Below are positions 5,724-9,519 of a stretch of 9,519 nt of DNA, in pieces. A program made the position numbers and the translations under genes. This stretch comes from Chloroflexota bacterium. Its GTDB lineage: Bacteria > Chloroflexota > Dehalococcoidia > Lucifugimonadales > Lucifugimonadaceae. Where the stretch lies: positions 1 to 9,519 of the forward strand of contig JACETA010000030.1 in the NCBI GenBank assembly GCA_013911545.1. Reading direction: 5' to 3'. Under the pieces are notes generated by a model. It was not told the DNA's origin. It saw only the letters and a list, made by a program, of their open reading frames with translations, and made no database searches. Positions within the stretch are counted from its first letter, which is position 1, and each line of letters begins with the position of its first letter.

Positions 5724-6443
5724 ATGAATACCAAGTTATTTATTACATCACTTATATTACTATCTATGTTAATTTCATGCTCAAGTAATGAGAATGGTAA
5801 AACTATAGACTCAGCATCAAGCGAATCAGAAATTGCATTAATTGAAAAGGTTGATAATTCTAATAAATCAGGATCATCAAAAATAAATGACTCAAACATG
5901 GCACCTTTTTTAAAAGTAGAATTTCTACCAAGCTCTACTGCAAGATATTTAATAACAGAGCAACTAGCAAACTTAGATTTTCCAATTGATGCTATTGGCG
6001 AGACTAATCAAATAAGTGGATTAATAAGCTTTAATGAAAGTGGAAAAATTATTCAGAATAATTCTACGATAGTTGTAAATGTAAATTCATTAAAAAGTGA
6101 TAGCGGAAGAAGAGATAGGTACATATCCAGAAAAAGTCTAGAGTCTGATAAATATCCTGAAGCAACAATAAATATTAAAAAAATTAATAATATGCCCTGG
6201 CCTCTTCCAGAAAGCGGTTCTGTAGAAGTTGAAATTATTGGCGACATGAATGTACATGGTGTTACAGATGAAGTCACATGGAAAACAGATGTTAATTTTG
6301 AAAAAGATAAATTAAATGGAATTTCTAGAACTAATTTTAAATTTGAAAAGTTTAATATGGATCTGCCGAGAGTAGCTATTGTATTAAGTGTTGAAAATAA
6401 TATTAGATTAGAATTAGAATTTTCAGCAGAAATAGTTAAATAA
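5724..6443 (+). CDS. YceI-family lipoprotein
   Basis: This is a 239-residue protein with a lipoprotein signal ending in lipobox LISC (Cys19), a low-complexity Ser/Asn/Lys-rich linker to about residue 55, and a YceI lipocalin-like barrel from about 65 to the end. Family features include ARYLITEQL...FPIDAIGET near the start, an ISGLISF strand, the region SDSGRRDRYISRKSLESDKYP, GDMNVHGVTDEVTW, and a FKFEKFNMDLPRV segment. YceI proteins bind long hydrophobic isoprenoid-like ligands such as ubiquinone precursors or polyprenoids in the periplasm. The signal is near-identical in its ISCSSNE stretch to that of the rhodanese lipoprotein. A TATTAT -10-like box at 5712-5717 would place transcription start at the ATG itself, giving a possible leaderless mRNA. 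The glycosyltransferase follows seven bases after the stop. Confidence 0.9.
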   Translation: MNTKLFITSLILLSMLISCSSNENGKTIDSASSESEIALIEKVDNSNKSGSSKINDSNMAPFLKVEFLPSSTARYLITEQLANLDFPIDAIGETNQISGLISFNESGKIIQNNSTIVVNVNSLKSDSGRRDRYISRKSLESDKYPEATINIKKINNMPWPLPESGSVEVEIIGDMNVHGVTDEVTWKTDVNFEKDKLNGISRTNFKFEKFNMDLPRVAIVLSVENNIRLELEFSAEIVK

Positions 6444-6450
6444 TGATTAA

Positions 6451-7479
6451 GTGAAAAAAGTATTATTGGTAACAGATACATGGTCTCCACAAGTTAATGG
6501 TGTAGTTAATACTTGGAAAAACTTGTTAAGCATTTCAAAAAAAAATGATATGGAAATCAAAGTAATTCACCCTTATCTTTTTTCTAATTTTTCTTGGCCT
6601 TTTTATAAAGAAATCAGGCTACCTTTAGTAAGATACAAAACAGTAATAAGTTTAATTAAAGAATATAATCCTGAATATATTCATATTGCTACCGAAGGAA
6701 TTTTGGGTTGGCACACAAGAAATTACTGTATAAAGAAAAATTATCTTTTTTCAACAAGCTATCATACAAAATTTCCAGAATTTTTATCATCATTATATTG
6801 GGTGCCCAAAAAATTAACTTACAACATTATTAGAAAATTTCATAATGCTTCAAAATCAACTTTAGTTAACACCCCAACAATGAAAAAAGAACTTAGTTCT
6901 TTAAATTTTACTCACTTAAAAGAATGGACAAGAGGAATAGATAAGGAAATATTTAAGCCATCTTTTGATAAAGAAATAAGAAGTTCAATGAATCCGAAAA
7001 ACAAAGAAAAAATTATTCTTTATGTTGGAAGAATCAGTAAAGAAAAAAATTTATTAAATCTTTGTAAGATAAGTCAACAATTAAAGAATTTTCAATTTGT
7101 ATTTGTTGGCGATGGGCCATTCAAAAATAAATTGATAAAAGAGTTTCCTGAAGTAATTTTTCCCGGATACAAATTTGGTAATGATCTATCAAAGTATTAT
7201 TCAAGCGCAGACTGTTCGGTATTCCCAAGCGTAAATGATACTTTCGGAAACACAATTCTAGAATCTATTTCATGTGGAACTCCTGTAGCTGGATTTCCAG
7301 TAAATGGTCCAATAGATATTATTCAACAAGGTATATCTGGTTATACAGACAAAGATTTGTCTGTAGCGATAAATAAATCTCTAAATTGTGATAAAAATAA
7401 AATTTTAAATAGTATAAATAAGTTCACATGGGAAGAATGTTTTAAGATTTTTGATAAATCAATTATTAAACTAATTTGA
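6451..7479 (+). CDS. GT4-family glycosyltransferase (MgtA/SqdX/PimB-like)
   Basis: This 342-residue cytoplasmic or membrane-associated enzyme has the GT-B fold pattern. The start is GTG at 6451; no upstream ATG is possible because a stop (TGA, 6444-6446) lies in frame just before. The N-terminal motif KKVLLVTDTWSPQVNGVV is the usual glycine-containing acceptor/nucleotide loop. YVGRISKEKNL (Arg194, Lys199) matches the phosphate-binding GR-x4-K, and VNDTFGNTILESISCG carries the catalytic pair as Asp263 and Glu271 (D-x7-E instead of E-x7-E). The DTFG...LE...CGTPV...GPIDII form is typical of the alpha-mannosyl and sulfoquinovosyl transferase group acting on lipid acceptors. Sugar donor and acceptor are inferred only by class. 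It shares a transcript with YceI (seven-base gap). Its last nine bases overlap the small membrane-protein gene on the other strand. Confidence 0.87.
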   Translation: MKKVLLVTDTWSPQVNGVVNTWKNLLSISKKNDMEIKVIHPYLFSNFSWPFYKEIRLPLVRYKTVISLIKEYNPEYIHIATEGILGWHTRNYCIKKNYLFSTSYHTKFPEFLSSLYWVPKKLTYNIIRKFHNASKSTLVNTPTMKKELSSLNFTHLKEWTRGIDKEIFKPSFDKEIRSSMNPKNKEKIILYVGRISKEKNLLNLCKISQQLKNFQFVFVGDGPFKNKLIKEFPEVIFPGYKFGNDLSKYYSSADCSVFPSVNDTFGNTILESISCGTPVAGFPVNGPIDIIQQGISGYTDKDLSVAINKSLNCDKNKILNSINKFTWEECFKIFDKSIIKLI

Positions 7480-7590
7480 AGATATTTGAGATCCAATAAA
7501 AGTAGTTATTATAGCTATCAATACCGTTGATAAAATTACACCAAGTATTACTAATAGCGCCAATTTTGAACTTGAAGGGGTTATTCTCAT
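7471..7590 (-). CDS. 39-residue single-span membrane protein coupled to the uxuA-like gene
   Basis: Hand translation on the minus strand from ATG at 7590-7588 to TAG at 7473-7471 gives 39 residues. The product starts MRITPSSSKLALLV, continues as one hydrophobic span (about residues 10-32, Leu/Val/Ile-rich with ILSTVLIAIITTF) and ends IGSQISSN. The ATG overlaps the dehydratase stop as ATGA (7590-7587), a classic translational-coupling arrangement, and no separate Shine-Dalgarno site is seen. A longer minus-strand frame over the same bases (7466-7729) lacks such features and is mostly inside the dehydratase gene. I do not recognise the product; the single helix with a basic N-terminus suggests insertion in the membrane. 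It may support the dehydratase or a transporter further along, but nothing shows which. Confidence 0.6.
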   Translation of the reverse strand: MRITPSSSKLALLVILGVILSTVLIAIITTFIGSQISSN

Positions 7591-8609
7591 TTGATTGAAT
7601 CCAGTAACCCTTGTATGTACCCTTGAGCAAATATTCTTGATCTGTATCCTCCAAGGTTTCCAGGAAATTCTTGATCGTTATATATGTCTGGGCAATGATC
7701 ATCCATAAAGCAGCCTTTGAATCCGGCATCTTTATAAATCTTCATTGCTTTCACCATGTCTACGTATCCAGTGTTAATAAATTCCTCGTTGAACTCATTT
7801 GGGTTTGGAGCAGATACGTTTCTAAAATGTACATATAAAATCTTATTTCTTGATGCAAAGTATTCGATCATCTCATATATATCTTCGTCCATTTCAGAAA
7901 AAGTTCCCTGGCAAAATTCTATTGCATTTGAATCAGATGGATAAATTTCAATTAGTCTTTTAAACGCATCGAAGCTGGTCATTATTCTTGGTACTCCACC
8001 GAGATTATCTACTGGAGGGTCATCTGGATGTATGCCGAGTCTTATTCCTTCTTCTTCTGCAACAGGAGTAACTGCTTTGATCCAGTATTCGAGGTTTTGC
8101 CAGAGCATCTCTTTGGTTAAAAAATTAATATCATTAATTGGAAAGCTGTCTGTATGCTTTATTTTAATTGAATTTTTACCTGCTAGTTCCAAATTTTTAC
8201 TATTAATATCGAATGCTGTGCCTGAAGAGTCCCCTCTGATTATTTTTGGCTCTGTCCTAATTGGCCCAAGTGGCATCCAAGTGTAACCCAGCATTGGCAC
8301 ACCAGCTCTAGCCATATCTCTTATTTGGTTAATTAAATCTTCTATAAGTTCATCTCTTTTGGGTCCTGCAGTAACAACATCCCAATAATATGGATCAATA
8401 AAAAAACCACTCTCAACACCAACTAAATTTAAATCTTCAGATTTTAATTTTTCAACAAGATTTTTGTAACTATTATAATTATCTAATGGCGGTTCATAAT
8501 GCTTAGTCATACCGGGCCCACCATAATGAATAATGTTTTTAACACCTAACTGTTTTGAAATTTTAATAACCTCATCATTAACTTCTCTTATAGCCCAAGC
8601 TTCTTGCAT
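7587..8609 (-). CDS. uxuA: UxuA-like mannonate dehydratase (TIM-barrel)
   Basis: This is a 340-residue cytosolic protein. Mannonate dehydratase (UxuA) converts D-mannonate to 2-keto-3-deoxygluconate in uronic-acid breakdown. The expected metal ligands appear in order: His194 in GIHPDDPP, Cys233 in FCQGTFSEM, His261 in YVHFRNV, and Asp303/304 in FMDDHCP; LGGVPRIM and EFPGNLGGYRSRIFAQGYIQGLL are also typical. A stop (TAA) directly precedes the ATG, so the start cannot be extended. The protein is shorter than the E. coli enzyme (394), and its N-terminus (AIREVNDEVIKISKQLGV) enters the barrel late, so the usual first strand may be missing. No other uronate genes are in view. It could therefore be a paralogue acting on another sugar acid. 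The superfamily call is strong, the exact substrate is not. Confidence 0.82.
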   Translation of the reverse strand: MQEAWAIREVNDEVIKISKQLGVKNIIHYGGPGMTKHYEPPLDNYNSYKNLVEKLKSEDLNLVGVESGFFIDPYYWDVVTAGPKRDELIEDLINQIRDMARAGVPMLGYTWMPLGPIRTEPKIIRGDSSGTAFDINSKNLELAGKNSIKIKHTDSFPINDINFLTKEMLWQNLEYWIKAVTPVAEEEGIRLGIHPDDPPVDNLGGVPRIMTSFDAFKRLIEIYPSDSNAIEFCQGTFSEMDEDIYEMIEYFASRNKILYVHFRNVSAPNPNEFNEEFINTGYVDMVKAMKIYKDAGFKGCFMDDHCPDIYNDQEFPGNLGGYRSRIFAQGYIQGLLDSIK

Positions 8610-8618
8610 TTATAAATA

Positions 8619-8649
8619 TTAACATTTAGTTATCTTATTGTTCTATAAT
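8619..8649 (+). promoter_or_regulatory. probable promoter of the NiCoT/UreH-type gene
   Basis: A perfect -10 box TATAAT (8644-8649) lies in the 65-base divergent gap, with a near-consensus TTAACA (8619-8624) 19 bases upstream. The spacer is two bases longer than ideal. Transcription would start near 8656, giving a 5' leader of about 19 bases with only A/T sequence before the ATG at 8675. A competing minus-strand -10-like sequence (TAATAT just before the dehydratase start) overlaps the same gap but is weak. Confidence 0.45.
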
Positions 8650-8674
8650 ATTATTAAATTAATAAATTAAAAAA

Positions 8675-9442
8675 ATGGATAACGATTTAATAAATATATC
8701 AGGAATTTTTTCTGCCCTATTTTTGGGTTTGATACTTGGTTTTAAGCACTCGACAGACGGTGATCATGTTGTTGCCGTTTCAACAATGGCAAAGAATTTC
8801 AATAATATCTTTAAGTCATTATGGGTAGGGGTTTCATGGGGCCTTGGGCACTCAACACCTCTGTTAGTTTTAGGGATATTAATTTTAATTGTTAAAGAAA
8901 GTTTGATGGATGTATATGAATCAGTTGCTACATATTTTGAATTTGGAGTAGCAATAATGTTACTTTTATTAGGTCTTCAAGTTTTTTATAAACTTTATAA
9001 CGGCAGCATCCACATTCATTCACATGAACATGATGAAGATCATACACATCTTCATGGGTCTCACAACCATGAGAATGAAGAAAATAATCACCACGATCAA
9101 AGACATCCATTATTAACAATGTTTCCTTTTTTTAGGCCAAAATCATTTGTAATTGGATTGATTCATGGGATGGCCGGTAGTGCTGCTGTGATGCTTGCAA
9201 TTTTGCCAACAACTCCTAGTATATTTACAGGTATCATTTTCCTTATTCTTTTTTCCGTTGGAACCATGTTATCTATGGCAATAATGACAATAATTTTAGC
9301 TCTACCTTTTAGATATAATTCTTCGGAAAAAATAAGCAATTTTATTATAGGTTTTTTTGGACTTTTGAGTGTTGCATTAGGTTTAGCATTAGGGTCTGAT
9401 ATTGTTTTAGGAACATCATTTACTGACATACTTTGGTACTAA
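8675..9442 (+). CDS. NiCoT/UreH-type nickel/cobalt transporter with His-rich loop
   Basis: This is a 255-residue inner-membrane protein with about six hydrophobic segments. The first helix carries KHSTDGDHVVAVSTMAKNF, where H25-x4-D30-H31 is the NiCoT signature for nickel/cobalt selection. A second motif GVSWGLGHSTPLLVLG and a third HGMAGSAAVMLAILPTTPS are those of the UreH/HupN-like branch. The central loop (113-144) holds 12 His in 32 residues with Asp/Glu between, a metal-binding stretch. No urease, hydrogenase or cobalamin gene is in the window, so the metal (Ni or Co) is inferred from family. It is divergent from the dehydratase gene and has its own likely promoter. The stop overlaps the stop of the converging partial gene by three bases. 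Members of this branch are sometimes labelled urease accessory protein UreH. Confidence 0.87.
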   Translation: MDNDLINISGIFSALFLGLILGFKHSTDGDHVVAVSTMAKNFNNIFKSLWVGVSWGLGHSTPLLVLGILILIVKESLMDVYESVATYFEFGVAIMLLLLGLQVFYKLYNGSIHIHSHEHDEDHTHLHGSHNHENEENNHHDQRHPLLTMFPFFRPKSFVIGLIHGMAGSAAVMLAILPTTPSIFTGIIFLILFSVGTMLSMAIMTIILALPFRYNSSEKISNFIIGFFGLLSVALGLALGSDIVLGTSFTDILWY

Positions 9443-9519
9443 TCCATTAATTTAAGAAAAAGCTTTTTATTTCCTGATTCTAAATAGATACTTTCCGTTG
9501 TTCCGTCAACTGATTTTAA
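9439..9519 (-). CDS. C-terminal end of an unidentified gene (cut by window edge)
   Basis: On the minus strand a frame runs open from the window edge for 26 codons to TAG at 9441-9439 and encodes an end reading SVDGTTESIYLESGNKKLF followed by LKLMD. The charged, polar composition and tail-to-tail overlap with the transporter stop resemble the other convergent junctions here (for example 3866/3867). With so few codons it could be chance, and no family is recognisable. Confidence 0.45.
   Translation of the reverse strand, partial: LKSVDGTTESIYLESGNKKLFLKLMD

Noticed and set aside
6053..6490. A 145-codon minus-strand frame opposite YceI
   Set aside because: It runs antisense through the strongly supported YceI gene and into the glycosyltransferase start; its hydrophobic Ser/Leu content is what reverse-complemented AT-rich coding gives.
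7466..7729. An 87-codon minus-strand frame covering the same gap as the 39-residue gene
   Set aside because: Most of it lies inside the dehydratase gene in another frame, it has no ribosome binding site, and its product is not protein-like. The short frame with the ATGA overlap is the better candidate.
9456..9467. Palindrome AAAAAGCTTTTT after the transporter gene
   Set aside because: It has no loop and is A/T dominated; it fits within the coding frame of the partial minus-strand gene and is expected by chance in this composition.

Overview
The window is strongly A+T-rich (about 30% G+C by eye), tightly packed, and reads in the standard genetic code. Short gaps, near-zero spacing between genes, several starts without a clear Shine-Dalgarno site and possible leaderless promoters suggest a small-genome, free-living (probably marine planktonic) bacterium. 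Three lipoprotein signals show a lipoprotein-processing envelope. The mix of a DUF6159-like membrane protein, UxuA-like dehydratase, YeeE/TusA sulfur genes and YceI fits low-G+C marine lineages such as the SAR202/Chloroflexota group or marine Actinobacteriota. That assignment is a guess; there is no rRNA or marker gene here.

Layout: (1) 1-406, minus, the N-terminal part of a DUF6159-like membrane protein. (2) 407-619, a regulatory intergenic region with a TTGACA-N17-TAGTAT promoter, a 19-codon polycysteine leader peptide and a Rho-independent terminator. (3) 620-3866, plus, a sulfur operon: YeeE/TsuA-type thiosulfate transporter, a TusA-like protein without CPxP, a TusA protein with CPxP, a rhodanese lipoprotein and an unrecognised lipoprotein. 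(4) 3867-5693, minus, an acyltransferase-3 membrane protein behind an HMA-MauE/DoxX-type fusion. (5) 5724-7479, plus, a YceI lipoprotein and a GT4 glycosyltransferase. (6) 7471-8609, minus, a UxuA-like dehydratase followed with an ATGA overlap by a 39-residue single-span membrane protein. (7) 8675-9442, plus, a NiCoT/UreH-type metal transporter with a His-rich loop. (8) 9439-9519, minus, the C-terminal end of an unidentified gene.

The most notable element is the leader of the sulfur operon. The leader peptide MKNNVNCNCCCCTPLDGVI has five Cys in seven residues. Its last codons and stop form the 5' arm of a 15-bp hairpin (554-568 with 584-600) that uses up the 5' arm of the terminator (595-601 with 606-612, then seven T). 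This is the logic of a ribosome-mediated cysteine attenuator. When charged Cys-tRNA is scarce, the ribosome would stall on the Cys codons, the antiterminator would form and the sulfur-import operon would be read. When cysteine is plentiful, the ribosome would reach the stop codon, cover the antiterminator arm and allow termination. Polycysteine leaderless short ORFs that act as cysteine attenuators are known from mycobacteria; this one controls a YeeE-TusA-rhodanese operon in what looks like a different lineage.
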